The position numbers and the translations under genes were made by a program. 64,000 nucleotides of DNA from Candidatus Binatia bacterium (GTDB taxonomy: Bacteria; Desulfobacterota; Binatia; HRBIN30; BPIQ01), in the NCBI GenBank assembly GCA_026004195.1, contig BPIQ01000001.1, positions 841,871 through 905,870 on the forward strand. The letters are read 5' to 3'. Shown one piece after another: positions 51,283 to 61,292 of this stretch. The notes under the pieces are model-generated. The model worked only from the letters and a program-made list of their open reading frames with translations. It did not search any database and was not told where the DNA came from. Positions within the stretch are counted from its first letter, which is position 1. The number at the start of each line of letters is the position of its first letter.

Positions 51283-52454
51283 CGCGCTTCGTCCACTTCT
51301 TCCGGCCAGGGGAACGAGGGGTCGTGAAGCGGCAGGAGCGGCCGGGCGGCGAGCTCACGACCGTAGGCGTGAATCCAGAAACCACCGAGACCGACCCAGC
51401 AGGCCGCGTCCAGCCATCCGACCCCTGCGCCGAACGCCGGCTTCACGCTCCAGAGCTGGTCGACGAAGCGAAAGACGAGGAGCCCCGCCGCCACGGCGCC
51501 GAGAAGCCGAGGATCCCGCTTCACGCGCCGAGAGAGAAGGAGAAGGAAGGGAACGGCGAAGTGGAAGACCAAAAGAGCCCCCGCTGCCCAGACCCACGGC
51601 TCGGCGAGCCGCTTTTCGTACCAGGAGATTTCTTCCGGGAGGTTCCCCGACCAGATGACGAGGAACTGCGAGTACGCGAAGTAAGCCCAGATCATCACGA
51701 AAGCCAGGAGCAAACGTCCCAGGTCGTGGATCGTGTCCGCCCCGACCAGACGGCCGTACGGTTCGAACCGAACGACGAGGACGAGCGTCACGATCGCGAA
51801 GCAGAACGCCGAGAGGAACTGGCCGCCGAGAAAGACGAGTCCGAAGATCGTCGAGTACCAGTGGGGCTCGAGCGACTGCACCCAGTCGACCGCGACGAAA
51901 CTCCCCACGACCACGTACAGCACCAGGCCCGCGCGGCCGAGGTAGAGGTACCGGCGTTCCAGCGAACCCCTCTCCCGGGAACGGTCCTCCTCGGCCGACC
52001 AGCGCCTCGCCAGCCACGACGCACCGATCGCCATCGCGAAAAAGACCGCCGTCCGGGCCGTGAAAAACGGGACGTTCAGGTAGGGACTCTTGTGGAGCAG
52101 CAAGGGGTCGTGCCGGACCGCTTCCGGGTGCGCCCACTCGTAGAGATCTCCGAGCCCCGCGAGAACGGGGAGGAAAAAGAGGGCCACCAGCGGAAGCGTG
52201 CCGAGCGCCGCTTCGAGGTTCCGGCGAATCACGGCTCCCCAGGCGCCGCCCGTGAGGAAGTAGAGCATGAGGACGGGCAGGCTTCCGAAAGCGATGCCCG
52301 ACCAGAAAACGAACGCCGGAAGATAGGCCCGGTAGAAGCTCTCGGGGTCGGAGAGGGCACCCGCTGCGGCGAAAGCAGCAGCCACGAGTCCCACGACCCA
52401 GGCTCGATTCGTCCGCCGGCGGAGCGGCTCCGGCATCTCGAGAACCAGGCTCAT
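51279..52454 (-). CDS. actF: alternative complex III subunit ActF
   Basis: A 391-aa membrane protein with ten predicted helices, related to NrfD/PsrC but without cofactors. Recognisable segments are AYLPAFVFWSGIAFGSLPVLML, WVQSLEPHWYSTIFGLVFLGGQ and 'YSQFLVIWSGNLPEEISWY', the last being diagnostic of ActF/ActC family proteins. It sits beside the quinol site and contributes to the membrane arm. Each end overlaps a neighbour by four bases. A much longer frame upstream (to 53156) is an artefact of adjacent genes. Confidence 0.9.
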   Translation of the reverse strand: MSLVLEMPEPLRRRTNRAWVVGLVAAAFAAAGALSDPESFYRAYLPAFVFWSGIAFGSLPVLMLYFLTGGAWGAVIRRNLEAALGTLPLVALFFLPVLAGLGDLYEWAHPEAVRHDPLLLHKSPYLNVPFFTARTAVFFAMAIGASWLARRWSAEEDRSRERGSLERRYLYLGRAGLVLYVVVGSFVAVDWVQSLEPHWYSTIFGLVFLGGQFLSAFCFAIVTLVLVVRFEPYGRLVGADTIHDLGRLLLAFVMIWAYFAYSQFLVIWSGNLPEEISWYEKRLAEPWVWAAGALLVFHFAVPFLLLLSRRVKRDPRLLGAVAAGLLVFRFVDQLWSVKPAFGAGVGWLDAACWVGLGGFWIHAYGRELAARPLLPLHDPSFPWPEEVDEAR

Positions 52455-53020
52455 CTCGCGAGCTCTCGGCGGCGCTGCGGTGGTACGTCGTCGAGCGACG
52501 CGTGCTGGCTTCGCTGGAGGACGCGGATGTAGGCCGCGATGGCCCAGCGGTCGTCCACGGGAATTTCGGAGCGGTATGAGGGCATGACACCGAACCCGTT
52601 CGTCACCACGTCGAAGAAATGCCCGAGCGGCGCGGACCGAAGCCGTTCCTCGTGGAAGGAAGGCGGCCGGCGGAACCCCCGCAACACCACCATTCCCTGC
52701 CCCGTACCCGCCCGGTCGTGGCAGGGAGAGCAGAAAATGTCGTACCGCTCCCTTCCTCGCTCGAGAATCTCCCGCGTCCACGGAAACGGAAGGTCGCGGG
52801 CGAGCCCCTCCTCGGTGCGGCCCGTGTACCGCACCGGGTCCTCGCGAAGAAACCCCCGGGGCACCACCCCTTCCACGAGAGGCCGGGAAGAACGCCCGTC
52901 CTCGAAAAAGCGGCTTTCTTCGAGGGGTTCGTACCTCGGCTGGTCGTGCATGTCCTGGCGACACCCGACCGAAAGCATCGCCAGAACCAGCCAAGCTCCG
53001 GCCTTGCGGAGGTGTCTCAC
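52451..53020 (-). CDS. actE: alternative complex III subunit ActE, mono-haem cytochrome c lipoprotein
   Basis: A 189-aa lipoprotein (lipobox LSVGC, Cys20). One c-type haem site is CSPCH at residues 97-101. Met in FGVMPSYRSEIP (about 145) is the distal ligand. It receives electrons from ActB/ActA and hands them to the oxidase. GTG start at 53020 overlaps the actD stop by four bases. Confidence 0.9.
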   Translation of the reverse strand: MRHLRKAGAWLVLAMLSVGCRQDMHDQPRYEPLEESRFFEDGRSSRPLVEGVVPRGFLREDPVRYTGRTEEGLARDLPFPWTREILERGRERYDIFCSPCHDRAGTGQGMVVLRGFRRPPSFHEERLRSAPLGHFFDVVTNGFGVMPSYRSEIPVDDRWAIAAYIRVLQRSQHASLDDVPPQRRRELAR

Positions 53021-53556
53021 GGTTCCACCTCCGAGACCGTCCTGGGAACGAGCCGCTCGAGAAAACGTCGCGTTTCCTCCGGGTGAAAGAGAGGGTCCGC
53101 GGCCTCGACGAGGAGAAAGAACCGGTCTCGGGTGGCCAGAGCGAAGCGCGGGACACGGAAGACCGGATGGTAGGGACGCGGAAGGCCGTTGAGCGCGAGC
53201 ATACCCAGGACCGCGAAGAGAGCCGCGAAAAGCACCGTGAGCTCGAACGTCACGGGAACGAACGCGGGCCAGCTGTGGAACGGCCTACCACCCACGTTCC
53301 ACGGATACGCGACGACGGAAGTCCAGTACTGGAGCCCGTAACCCACGGCCGCGCCCAGCACCGCGCCCGCGAAAACGAGGAGCGGCAGCCGGCTCCTCTC
53401 GCAGCCGAGTTCCTCGGCCAGGCCCTCGACGGGAAAAGGTGTGAAGGCGTCCAGGCGCGTGTACCCCGCTTCGCGGGCGCGCCGCACCGCCGCGACGAGT
53501 TCCGTCGGGTCGCCGAATTCCGCGAGAAGACCGTAGAGTGGCGGCCGCTCGTTCAT
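53017..53556 (-). CDS. actD: alternative complex III subunit ActD
   Basis: A 179-aa membrane protein. Residues 1-55 form a soluble ActD domain ([20 protein letters not shown]). Two transmembrane helices follow ([20 protein letters not shown] and [19 protein letters not shown]). '[14 protein letters not shown]' is typical of the family. It binds the ActC/ActF arm and has no cofactor. ATG at 53556 overlaps the actC stop by four bases. Confidence 0.9.
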   Translation of the reverse strand: MNERPPLYGLLAEFGDPTELVAAVRRAREAGYTRLDAFTPFPVEGLAEELGCERSRLPLLVFAGAVLGAAVGYGLQYWTSVVAYPWNVGGRPFHSWPAFVPVTFELTVLFAALFAVLGMLALNGLPRPYHPVFRVPRFALATRDRFFLLVEAADPLFHPEETRRFLERLVPRTVSEVEP

Positions 53557-54917
53557 CCCGCCGTCTCCCGGACTTCCGCCTCGGGCAGGAGTGCCCGCAT
53601 CTCGAACATGGAAATCATCGGCAGGAAGCGGATGAAGAGGAAAAGCAGCGAGAGGAAAAGACCGATCGAGCCGACGAACGTCGCCCAGTCCCAGAACGTC
53701 GGCACGTACATGCCCCACGAGGAGGGAAGAAAATCGCGGTGGAGACTCGTCACCACGATCACGAACCGCTCGAGCCACATCCCCACGTTGACGACGAGCG
53801 CCAGGACGAAAAGCGCCGGCACGCTCGCCCGCACACGCGCGAACCAGAGGGCCTGCGGCGCGACCACGTTGCACGCGAGCAGTGCCCAGTAGACCGGCGC
53901 GTACGGGCCGAAAAAGCGGTTCGAGACCATGGCTTCTTCGTAGATGTTGCCACCGTACCAGGCCGTGAAGATCTCGCTCCCGTACCCGTAGGCGACGACG
54001 AGCCCCGTGGCGAGCATCACGCGCGCCATGGCGTCGAGGTGGCGCATGGTGACGAAGTCCTCGAGACCGTAGGCGGCCCGGAGGGGAATGGCCAGCGTGA
54101 GTACCATGGCGAAGCCGGAGAAGATGGCACCCGCCACGAAATACGGGGGGAAAATCGTCGCGTGCCACCCGGGCACGAGCCCCACGGCGAAATCGAAGCT
54201 CACCACGGTGTGAACGGAAACGACGAGCGGCGTGGAAAGCCCCGCCAGGAGCAGGTAGGCGGTCTCGTACCTCTGCCAGTGGGCCGCCGACCCGCGCCAG
54301 CCCATCGCGAGCACTCCGTAAATCCGCGCCCTGACGGGCCCCCGGGAACGGTCGCGGATCGTCGCGAGGTCGGGAAGGAGGCCCACGTACCAGAAGAGAA
54401 AAGACACCGTGGCATAGGTCGAAACGGCGAAGACATCCCAGACGAGCGGGCTCCGGAACTGCGGCCAGAGACCCATGGTGTTCGGGTACGGAAAAAGCCA
54501 GTAGAAAAGCCAGGGACGGCCCAGGTGGAGGATCGGGTAGAGGCCCGCGCAGGCCACGGCGAAGAGCGTCATGGCCTCGGCGAAGCGGTTGATGGAGGTG
54601 CGCCAGGGCTGCCGCAGCAGAAGAAGAATCGCCGAGATCAACGTTCCGGCGTGCCCGATCCCGATCCACCAGACGAAGTTCACGATCGCGAATCCCCACG
54701 CCACCGGAACGTTCACACCCCAGATGCCCGTGCCCCGGAGAAAAAGAAACCCGACGGCGTAGAGAAAGAGAAGGAGAAGAAGGAAGGAAAGCCCGAAGCC
54801 GAGCCACCACCCCCGCGACGTCTTCTGCGCGAGGACGACGGCCGCGATCTTGTCCGTGACGGTCGCGAACGTGTGCCCGGGCTCGATGACCGGCGGTCTG
54901 CCCTCCTCGCGTCTCAC
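53553..54917 (-). CDS. actC: alternative complex III subunit ActC (NrfD-like)
   Basis: A 454-aa membrane protein with ten helices of the NrfD/PsrC family. Quinol-site residues lie in the loops around [22 protein letters not shown] (residues 76-97), and in [21 protein letters not shown]. It takes electrons from quinol to the [3Fe-4S]/[4Fe-4S] chain in ActB. ATG overlaps the actB stop (ATGA). No signal peptide is needed. Confidence 0.95.
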   Translation of the reverse strand: MRREEGRPPVIEPGHTFATVTDKIAAVVLAQKTSRGWWLGFGLSFLLLLLFLYAVGFLFLRGTGIWGVNVPVAWGFAIVNFVWWIGIGHAGTLISAILLLLRQPWRTSINRFAEAMTLFAVACAGLYPILHLGRPWLFYWLFPYPNTMGLWPQFRSPLVWDVFAVSTYATVSFLFWYVGLLPDLATIRDRSRGPVRARIYGVLAMGWRGSAAHWQRYETAYLLLAGLSTPLVVSVHTVVSFDFAVGLVPGWHATIFPPYFVAGAIFSGFAMVLTLAIPLRAAYGLEDFVTMRHLDAMARVMLATGLVVAYGYGSEIFTAWYGGNIYEEAMVSNRFFGPYAPVYWALLACNVVAPQALWFARVRASVPALFVLALVVNVGMWLERFVIVVTSLHRDFLPSSWGMYVPTFWDWATFVGSIGLFLSLLFLFIRFLPMISMFEMRALLPEAEVRETAG

Positions 54918-57913
54918 GTTTCCGCTCCTCCCTCTTCGGGCTCACGCTCCCGCGTCGCGTTCGACGTTCGCCCGATCGACGGGTTCGGATTCCGGACCAC
55001 GGCCAGGTACGTCGTTCGGGGGCGGGTACCGAGGTGGGCGAGCAGCGAGTAGTTCCTCGGGTCCCGCCGCAGTCGCGAAACGCGGCTCCCGGGATCGTTC
55101 ACGTCCCCGAACACGATGGCTTCGCTCGGGCAGGCCTGCTGGCAGGCCGTGAGAATCTCGCCGTCCCGGATCTTCCGGCCCTCTTTCTTCGCCTGGATTC
55201 GCCGCTCGTTGATCCGCTGCACGCAGTACGTGCACTTCTCCATCACGCCCCGGCTCCGCACCGTCACGTCGGGGTTCCGCTGGAGTTTCAGGCTTTCGGT
55301 GGCCCAGTCCGCGTAGAGGAGGAAATTGAAGCGGCGGACCTTGTAAGGGCAGTTGTTCGAGCAGTAACGGGTACCGACGCACCGGTTGTAGACCATCTCG
55401 TTGAGACCCTCGTGGCTGTGGACCGTCGCGGCCACGGGACAGACCACTTCGCACGGGGCGTTCTCGCAGTGCATGCAGGGAACGGGTTGGTGGTAGATCT
55501 CGGGCGTCTCGGGTGAACCCTCGAAGTACCGGTCGACGCGAATCCAGTTCATTTCGCGGCCGAGCCCGACCTGTTCCTTGCCCACGACGGGAATGTTGTT
55601 TTCGGCCTGGCAAGCGACCTCGCAGGCACCGCACCCGATGCAGGACGCGAGGTCGATGACCATGCCCCACGCGTAGCCCTCGTAAGGATGCGGCGGGTAG
55701 AGCGAGCTCTCGGGCTCCGGCTCGAGCTCGCGTGCGAAATCCGGATTCTTCGAGAACTCCTCGAAGGAAGCCGCCCGCACGATCGGACGGCCTTCCATCG
55801 AGTGGTGGAGGCTCGTGGAGGCGAGCGGCACGCGCCGGCCGAGCTTGCGGAGCGCGATCCCGGCGGCGAACCCCGCAGTCCGGCTCGATCGCACCGAGTA
55901 CGCGGAATAGCCTCGACCCGAACCCACCAGCCCGGCACGCTCGCGCCCGTAACCCAGAAAAGCCACGACCGAGTCGGGAGCCTGGCCCGGTAGAATCCAG
56001 GCGGCTGCCTCGACGCGCCGGCCTTCGAGCTCGAGAAGCACCACGTCGCCGTTCTCGATGCCGTGCCGTTCGGCCAGGCCCGGAGCCACGCAGACGACGT
56101 TGTCCCACGTGAGCTTCGTGAGCGGCTTGGGAAGCTCCTGTAACCAGGCGTTCGTCGCGAAGCGACCGTCGTACACCGTGGGATCGGGACGGAAGACGAC
56201 CTCGAGGCCCCCGGGGTCCTTGCCGGGTCGGATCTCCGTCCACCCGGGCCGCAAGCTCGGCGCGACCGGGTCGAATGCCGTTCCCGGGACGACCCCGTCG
56301 TGGAGGGACTTTCTCCAGAACTTCTCGAAGTCCACCCCCGGGTACCGTTGCGACCACTCCCGCCGCACGATTTCCCTCGCGTCGAGCGGTGCCTCCTCGG
56401 AAAAAGCCGCGAGGACTTCGTGCGCGGTCTTTCCCCCGTAGAGCGGTTCGATCAGCGGCTGCAACACCGTGGCCGTGCCGTCGAAGGCCCGCGTGTCCGA
56501 CCACGATTCGAGTTCGTGGGCGGCGGGCACGTGCCAGTGACAGAGGACCGAAGTCTCGTTCTCGTGAAGGCCCCAGTAGATCCTGAGCGAAGCTCTCCGG
56601 AGAGCCCGCCCGAACTCCCGGTCGGCGGGGGCATCGTAGACGGGATTCCCGCCGAGGATCCAGAGGACGTCGACCCGTCCCGCCTCGAGGTCTTCGACGA
56701 GCTCGCGCAGGGAATCGCCCTGCGCGAGCGGCGACCCCTCCGGCGGGTCGACGTAAAAGACCGTCCGACCCACGTTGCCGAGAAGAACGTTGAGCGCCTG
56801 AGCCCAGGCGTGCACCTCGGCGGGTTGCTCGTCGCCCGCCACGACGATCGACTCGCCCCGTGCCGCACCGAGATCGCGGGCCACGAGCCGCAACCACCGG
56901 GGTGGCTCGGCCTCGGACGGCGGGCCGACTCCCACCGCACTCGCGAGCGCACGCACGGTCTCTCCCAGGGCGCTCGCGCGGACCGAGAACCGGTGATCGG
57001 CCACGGAACCGGTGACCGTGGGAGAGGGCTCGAACGCGTAGAAGCGCAGCGGCCTTTTCTCCTCGATGCCCCGGCGTCGAGCGCGGGCGAAATCCCTCGC
57101 GTAACGGTTGCGCGCCGGGCCCCGGAAGAGGAAGTCCGCATCCAGGGACACGACCACCCGGGCCCGGTCGAAACGGTAGACCGGAGAAAGGGGCCGGCCG
57201 AACGCGAGCTCGCACCCGCGGAGCTCCGCGTCCCGGTTCACCGGCTCGTACGCGTGCCAGCGTGCTTCCGGGAGTTCGCGCTCGATCGCCCGAAGCTGCG
57301 AGGCGAGGGTCGGGGACGTGACGGTACCGGTGAGGATTCTGAGGCCCCGGCCCTTCTTTTCCTTCTGTGCCGCGAACACCGAACGTGCGAACGAACGGAA
57401 GTCGCGCCACGGACGGATGTCGTGAAGGTAGGTGACCGCCTGGGCGCGGTCGGGGTCGTAAAGGTCCAGGATCGCCGCCTGAGTCCAGGCGTCGCACCCC
57501 CCGAGGCTCGCCGGATGGTCGGGGTTTCCCTCGATCTTGGTCGGCCTGCCCATGTGGCTCTCGACGAGAACGCCGACGGCGAATCCGCCGAGAGTCACCG
57601 CGGTCGCGAAGTAGAGCGGCCTTCCCGGCACGATTTCCTCGGGGGCGGCGCGGTAGGGGACGATCGTCTCGAGCGGTTGGCGGGTGCAGCCGCAGAGACC
57701 GGCGAGCGCGAGCGAAGCGGCGGCGAGCCCGAGAAACTGTCTCCGGTCCATCTCCGTCCGCAAGGGAACGAGCGGGAACGCGCACTCGCGCCCGAGCCAG
57801 TGGCGAAACTCTTCGCTGCCGGCGAGCTCTTCGAGCTCCCGCAAAAACTCCCTCCCCTTCCGGCCGGCCAGGCGGCGCCGAAAGACCTCGAACGTCGTAC
57901 CGTTTCGATCCAT
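54914..57913 (-). CDS. actB: alternative complex III subunit ActB (extended Tat, 4Fe-4S)
   Basis: A 999-aa subunit. It begins with the family's long N-terminal extension before a Tat motif ([18 protein letters not shown], residues 55-72) ending in Cys. Residues 100-700 form the molybdopterin-oxidoreductase-like domain, which in ActB lacks Mo cofactor. The C-terminal 250 residues are a ferredoxin-type domain with Cys clusters '[12 protein letters not shown]', '[14 protein letters not shown]', '[14 protein letters not shown]' and 'CTYCVQRI' plus 'CQQACPSEA'. It transfers electrons from quinol to the cytochromes. Starts 10 bases after actA. Confidence 0.9.
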   Translation of the reverse strand: MDRNGTTFEVFRRRLAGRKGREFLRELEELAGSEEFRHWLGRECAFPLVPLRTEMDRRQFLGLAAASLALAGLCGCTRQPLETIVPYRAAPEEIVPGRPLYFATAVTLGGFAVGVLVESHMGRPTKIEGNPDHPASLGGCDAWTQAAILDLYDPDRAQAVTYLHDIRPWRDFRSFARSVFAAQKEKKGRGLRILTGTVTSPTLASQLRAIERELPEARWHAYEPVNRDAELRGCELAFGRPLSPVYRFDRARVVVSLDADFLFRGPARNRYARDFARARRRGIEEKRPLRFYAFEPSPTVTGSVADHRFSVRASALGETVRALASAVGVGPPSEAEPPRWLRLVARDLGAARGESIVVAGDEQPAEVHAWAQALNVLLGNVGRTVFYVDPPEGSPLAQGDSLRELVEDLEAGRVDVLWILGGNPVYDAPADREFGRALRRASLRIYWGLHENETSVLCHWHVPAAHELESWSDTRAFDGTATVLQPLIEPLYGGKTAHEVLAAFSEEAPLDAREIVRREWSQRYPGVDFEKFWRKSLHDGVVPGTAFDPVAPSLRPGWTEIRPGKDPGGLEVVFRPDPTVYDGRFATNAWLQELPKPLTKLTWDNVVCVAPGLAERHGIENGDVVLLELEGRRVEAAAWILPGQAPDSVVAFLGYGRERAGLVGSGRGYSAYSVRSSRTAGFAAGIALRKLGRRVPLASTSLHHSMEGRPIVRAASFEEFSKNPDFARELEPEPESSLYPPHPYEGYAWGMVIDLASCIGCGACEVACQAENNIPVVGKEQVGLGREMNWIRVDRYFEGSPETPEIYHQPVPCMHCENAPCEVVCPVAATVHSHEGLNEMVYNRCVGTRYCSNNCPYKVRRFNFLLYADWATESLKLQRNPDVTVRSRGVMEKCTYCVQRINERRIQAKKEGRKIRDGEILTACQQACPSEAIVFGDVNDPGSRVSRLRRDPRNYSLLAHLGTRPRTTYLAVVRNPNPSIGRTSNATREREPEEGGAET

Positions 57914-57923
57914 CGGACCCCGT

Positions 57924-58577
57924 TCAGCGATGGCACACCGAGCAGTCCGTGAGCTGCTCTTTCACGATCCCGTACCGCCGCACGAGCTCGCGCCTCCTCC
58001 CGGGATCGCCGACCGGCTGCGGGTCGGGGTCGAAGATCGCTTCCCGCGGCCTCACGAATTCCTCGGGAGCGCGGTGGCACTCGAGACACCATTCCATCTT
58101 GAGGGACGCCCCTTTCGAGACGAGGTTTCTCCGCGCGACCGGCCCGTGGCAGGTGACGCAACCGATCCCCTTGTGCACGTGGATGCTGTGGTCGAAGTAG
58201 ACGAAATCCGGAAGGTCGTGGACGCGCACCCACCGGAGCGGCTCGCCTCCCCGAAAGCTCTCGCGCACGGGTTCGAGGACGGGACTCCGGGCCCAGATCT
58301 GCGAGTGGCAATGCATGCAGAGGGCACTGGAAGGGATCCCCGCGAACGGACCTTCTTCCACGGACGTGTGGCAGTAACGGCAATCGATCCCGAGCTCGCC
58401 CGCGTGGTGTTTGTGACTGAACGGCACGGGCTGGCTTCTCGCGACTCCGGCGCCCGTCACGTAACTGGAGCGGTCCACGACCGCGGCGATCCACGCCGCC
58501 CCGAGGACGAAGAAAACCGCCCCGAACACGCTCACACGGGAGATCGTGTTCGTGCTCGGATGAAAGACGTGGGGCAT
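57924..58577 (-). CDS. actA: alternative complex III subunit ActA, penta-haem cytochrome c
   Basis: A 217-aa cytochrome with a signal anchor (residues 14-36) and five CXXCH motifs: CRYCH, CMHCH, CVTCH, CLECH and CSVCH. It is the penta-haem entry subunit that collects electrons from ActB. First gene of the twelve-gene operon. The ATG at 58577 (MPHVFHPSTNT) sits just before the signal anchor. The 152 bases between it and the divergent SDR gene should hold the operon promoter; a weak TTGCCC/TAGGTT pair is the only candidate I saw. Confidence 0.9.
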   Translation of the reverse strand: MPHVFHPSTNTISRVSVFGAVFFVLGAAWIAAVVDRSSYVTGAGVARSQPVPFSHKHHAGELGIDCRYCHTSVEEGPFAGIPSSALCMHCHSQIWARSPVLEPVRESFRGGEPLRWVRVHDLPDFVYFDHSIHVHKGIGCVTCHGPVARRNLVSKGASLKMEWCLECHRAPEEFVRPREAIFDPDPQPVGDPGRRRELVRRYGIVKEQLTDCSVCHR

Positions 58578-58729
58578 GCCTCCCCCGGCCGGGACGAACC
58601 TAGCACGGGTGCGTACCGGGGCAAGACGCACCGCGTCGGGAAAGAAATTCTTGCGTCGCGCGAAAGAACTTCTCACCTCCTCGGGCTCGTCGCTTTCCCT
58701 GCGAACGACCCGGAGCTAGAAACGATCTC

Positions 58730-59575
58730 GTGTCGCCGAAAGACCGAAGGAAAAAGTTCCGGGGCCGCTCGGTTCTCGTGACGGGCGCCTCTTCGGGAAT
58801 CGGACGCCAGCTCGCGCTCGACTTCGCCGAGGAAGGGGCCGACCTCTTCCTCGTCGCGAGGAGGCGAGCCTTGCTCGAGGAAGTGGCGGAGATCTGCCGG
58901 TCCAGGGGCGTGCGGGCCGGGGTCTTCGCAGCGGACCTCGCCGAGAGAGAAGCCGCCAGCGAGGCCGTCCGGCGTACCGTCGAGGCTTTCGGCCGGCTCG
59001 ACATTCTCGTGAACAACGCCGGCATGCCCAAGCACAAACAGATCTACGACGTGACGTTCGACGACGTCGCGCGCACGATGGCGGTCAACTTCCTGGCTCC
59101 GGCCTACCTCACGATCGCCGCGATCCCCGTCATGCTCCGGCAGCGAGAGGGGTTCATCGTCAACATTTCCTCGGGAGCCGGAAAAATCCCGCCGCCCCGG
59201 GAAACGGTCTACGCCGCTTCCAAGTTCGCGCTCACCGGTTTCACGGAAGGACTCTGGCTCGATCTCGAGGGCTCGAACATCCACCCCGCGGTCGTTCACG
59301 TGGGACCGATCGACACGGAAATCTGGGAGAAAGCTGCGGAGGAAGCACCCGTCCGTTACCGCGGGAAGAAATATCCGCCGAGGATCGTCTCGGAAGCGGT
59401 TTTCGCGTGCATCGAAAAGCGCCGCTACGAGGCGACGGTACCGCCGTCCTTGCGCTGGGTCTTCCTGCTGAAGGAGCTCTTCCCGGCCCTCTTTCGCCGG
59501 GGAGCCCGGCGGTGGGACCCCGTGCCCCGGAGCGTCGTCGAATCCGCCCGCTCCCGCACCGAAGCCGCCCCTTGA
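58730..59575 (+). CDS. short-chain dehydrogenase/reductase
   Basis: A 281-aa classical SDR with TGASSGIG near residue 20, NNAG near 99, Ser in NISSGAGK and 'YAASK' (Tyr, Lys). It shares 'GPIDTEIW' and 'YRGKKYPPRIVSEAVF' with the SDR at 5771, so they are paralogues. The C-terminus has a membrane-associating segment, WVFLLKELFPALFRRGARR. The start is GTG at 58730. It diverges from the respiratory operon and its stop lies in the loop of a bidirectional hairpin. Lipid-type substrates are likely but unproven. Confidence 0.85.
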   Translation: MSPKDRRKKFRGRSVLVTGASSGIGRQLALDFAEEGADLFLVARRRALLEEVAEICRSRGVRAGVFAADLAEREAASEAVRRTVEAFGRLDILVNNAGMPKHKQIYDVTFDDVARTMAVNFLAPAYLTIAAIPVMLRQREGFIVNISSGAGKIPPPRETVYAASKFALTGFTEGLWLDLEGSNIHPAVVHVGPIDTEIWEKAAEEAPVRYRGKKYPPRIVSEAVFACIEKRRYEATVPPSLRWVFLLKELFPALFRRGARRWDPVPRSVVESARSRTEAAP

Positions 59576-59583
59576 AGGGGCGG
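59565..59583. terminator. bidirectional hairpin holding a stop codon in its loop
   Basis: CCGCCCCTT (59565-59573) and AAGGGGCGG (59575-59583) are a perfect inverted repeat; the 7-bp GC stem carries the TTGAA loop. The TGA of the plus-strand SDR (59573-59575) falls in this loop. The convergent cyclophilin gene ends at 59589. No U-tract follows on either strand. Confidence 0.45.
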
Positions 59584-59588
59584 TCGCC

Positions 59589-60200
59589 TCATTGCACGAG
59601 CTCGACTTTCTCGATGACGACGGGCTCCACGGGCACGTCGGCCATCCCGGCGCGACGGGTGGTCGGAACTTTTCCGATTTTCTCGACCACGTCCATTCCT
59701 TTCACGACGCGCCCGAAAACGGTGTAGCCCCAACCCTGCGGTGTCTTGTCCTTGTGGTCGAGGAAGGGGTTGTCCTTCGTGTTGATGAAGAACTGCGACG
59801 TGGCACTGTGCGGGTCCGAGGTCCGGGCCATGGCGATCGTTCCTTTCTCGTTCCCGAGCCCGTTGTCGGCTTCGTTCGGGATGGCCCCGTGCGTGGGCTT
59901 CCGGTGCATTTCGGCGTCGTAGCCGCCCCCCTGCACGACGAAGTTCGGGACGACCCGGTGGAAAATCGTGCCGTCGTAGAAGCCCTCGCGGACGTAACGG
60001 AGAAAGTTTTCGACCGTTTTGGGAGCTTTGTCCGGATAGAGCTCGATCTCGATTTCTCCCATCGAAGTTTTCATCCTGACCACGGGATGTTTCTCCTTCC
60101 GCGAACTTTCCGCCGTGCCTGCGGGGGCCGAGACGGCCAGAGAAAGCAACGCCAAAAGCACGACGCGACCCACGAGCCCGCCCGCGACCATCGCCGTCAT
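59589..60200 (-). CDS. secreted cyclophilin-type peptidyl-prolyl isomerase
   Basis: A 203-aa exported protein with a signal peptide ([18 protein letters not shown]) and a cyclophilin domain: [56 protein letters not shown] and the Gly/Phe C-terminal strand. The active-site Arg and Phe are in FHRVV and SQFFI. It speeds proline isomerisation in periplasmic folding. The ATG overlaps the MsrB stop by four bases (ATGA), so it is the last gene of a four-gene envelope operon. Confidence 0.9.
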   Translation of the reverse strand: MTAMVAGGLVGRVVLLALLSLAVSAPAGTAESSRKEKHPVVRMKTSMGEIEIELYPDKAPKTVENFLRYVREGFYDGTIFHRVVPNFVVQGGGYDAEMHRKPTHGAIPNEADNGLGNEKGTIAMARTSDPHSATSQFFINTKDNPFLDHKDKTPQGWGYTVFGRVVKGMDVVEKIGKVPTTRRAGMADVPVEPVVIEKVELVQ

Positions 60201-60631
60201 CTCTCCTTCCCCACTCCGACTTCCTCCGCCGGCCGGAACCGGAGTGCCACCGAATTGATGCAGTATCGTTTGCCCGTGGGCTCCGGCCCGTCGTCGAACA
60301 CGTGGCCGAGGTGCGCATCACAGCGGGCACACAGAACCTCCACCCGGACCATTCCGTGGCTCGTGTCGAGGGCCGTCGCGACGGCGTCCTCGCGCGCCGG
60401 AGCCCAGAAGCTCGGCCAACCCGTCCCCGAGTCGAACTTCGTCTCGGAGGAAAAGAGTTCGGCGCCGCAAGCGACGCAGCAGTAGACCCCGGGCTCCTTG
60501 TGGTGGACGTACCGACCGGAAAACGGCCTTTCGGTGGCCTTCTCGCGACAGACGGCGTACTCCTCGGGCGTGAGAAGCCGGCGCCACTCCTGCTCGGACT
60601 TGCGGACCTTCTCCACTTCCGAACCCCTCAC
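60197..60631 (-). CDS. msrB: peptide-methionine (R)-S-oxide reductase
   Basis: A 144-aa MsrB. Two CxxC pairs bind structural zinc (CVACG at about 53 and CARCD at 99). The SGTGWPSFW signature is followed by '[24 protein letters not shown]', with catalytic Cys in RYCINS. It reduces the R-sulfoxide of methionine in proteins. GTG start at 60631 overlaps the preceding stop by four bases. It has no signal peptide, although it is linked to envelope genes. Confidence 0.9.
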   Translation of the reverse strand: MRGSEVEKVRKSEQEWRRLLTPEEYAVCREKATERPFSGRYVHHKEPGVYCCVACGAELFSSETKFDSGTGWPSFWAPAREDAVATALDTSHGMVRVEVLCARCDAHLGHVFDDGPEPTGKRYCINSVALRFRPAEEVGVGKER

Positions 60632-61290
60632 TCCGCGGGCATGAGCGGTCCCGTGATTTTCTCGACGGCCTTCGTTTTCGCGTTGAGCGCGAGAACGCGA
60701 ATTCCGGTGTAGTTGCCCTTCGGGAAGAAGACGAAGCCGCTCACCGGAAGACCGGGCTTCAGGACCTTCTCCCCGAGAGCCAGCGCGTAAATTTGCTGTC
60801 GGGTCTCGGCCTCGGTCTTCGCCTTCGACTCGAAAAAGCCACCGAGCGCACCCGTAGCCATTCCCGCGCCCGCACCGATGGCCGCTCCCTTGCCGGGCTT
60901 ACCGCCCGCGGCGCCCACGACAGCACCCGTAGCGGCCCCGAGTGCTCCGGCCATGAGTGCTCCCGCTCCCGCCCCGCGCAAGCCGGCGGCGAGCGCCGTG
61001 GCGCCTCCGGCCTGCCGGATCGCCTCCTCGACCGGCAACGGGGCGATCTGCCGACCGGCTTCGTCGAGGGCGAACACCCTCTCCTCGTGGACGATGTACT
61101 CCTCGTCCGAACCGTTCGAAATCCCCACCGCCACCGGCACGATGTCTCCGAAGGGCTTGGCCGCCGTCGCCGAGACCCGGATTTCCGACGGCACGACTTC
61201 CGGCACGACGGCCCTCGGGGCGACGACGGGTTTGCTCACGCAACCGAGGGCGAGCACCGCCACCAGGCCGAAAAACACGAACCTTCGCAT
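60628..61290 (-). CDS. glycine-zipper lipoprotein
   Basis: A 220-aa protein with a lipobox (LALGC, Cys17). Residues 20-90 are a beta-rich part ([20 protein letters not shown]). Residues 100-160 hold a Gly/Ala-rich glycine-zipper segment ([21 protein letters not shown] and so on), and a last beta domain ends in '[12 protein letters not shown]'. Glycine zippers of this type insert into or sit beneath the outer membrane. I do not know the function. ATG at 61290 lies 2 bases after the NlpC/P60-like gene. Confidence 0.7.
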   Translation of the reverse strand: MRRFVFFGLVAVLALGCVSKPVVAPRAVVPEVVPSEIRVSATAAKPFGDIVPVAVGISNGSDEEYIVHEERVFALDEAGRQIAPLPVEEAIRQAGGATALAAGLRGAGAGALMAGALGAATGAVVGAAGGKPGKGAAIGAGAGMATGALGGFFESKAKTEAETRQQIYALALGEKVLKPGLPVSGFVFFPKGNYTGIRVLALNAKTKAVEKITGPLMPAE

Positions 61291-61292
61291 GT

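Noticed and set aside
53083-53892. Plus-strand 269-codon frame opposite actD/actC
   Set aside because: Arg/Glu-rich shadow without motifs.
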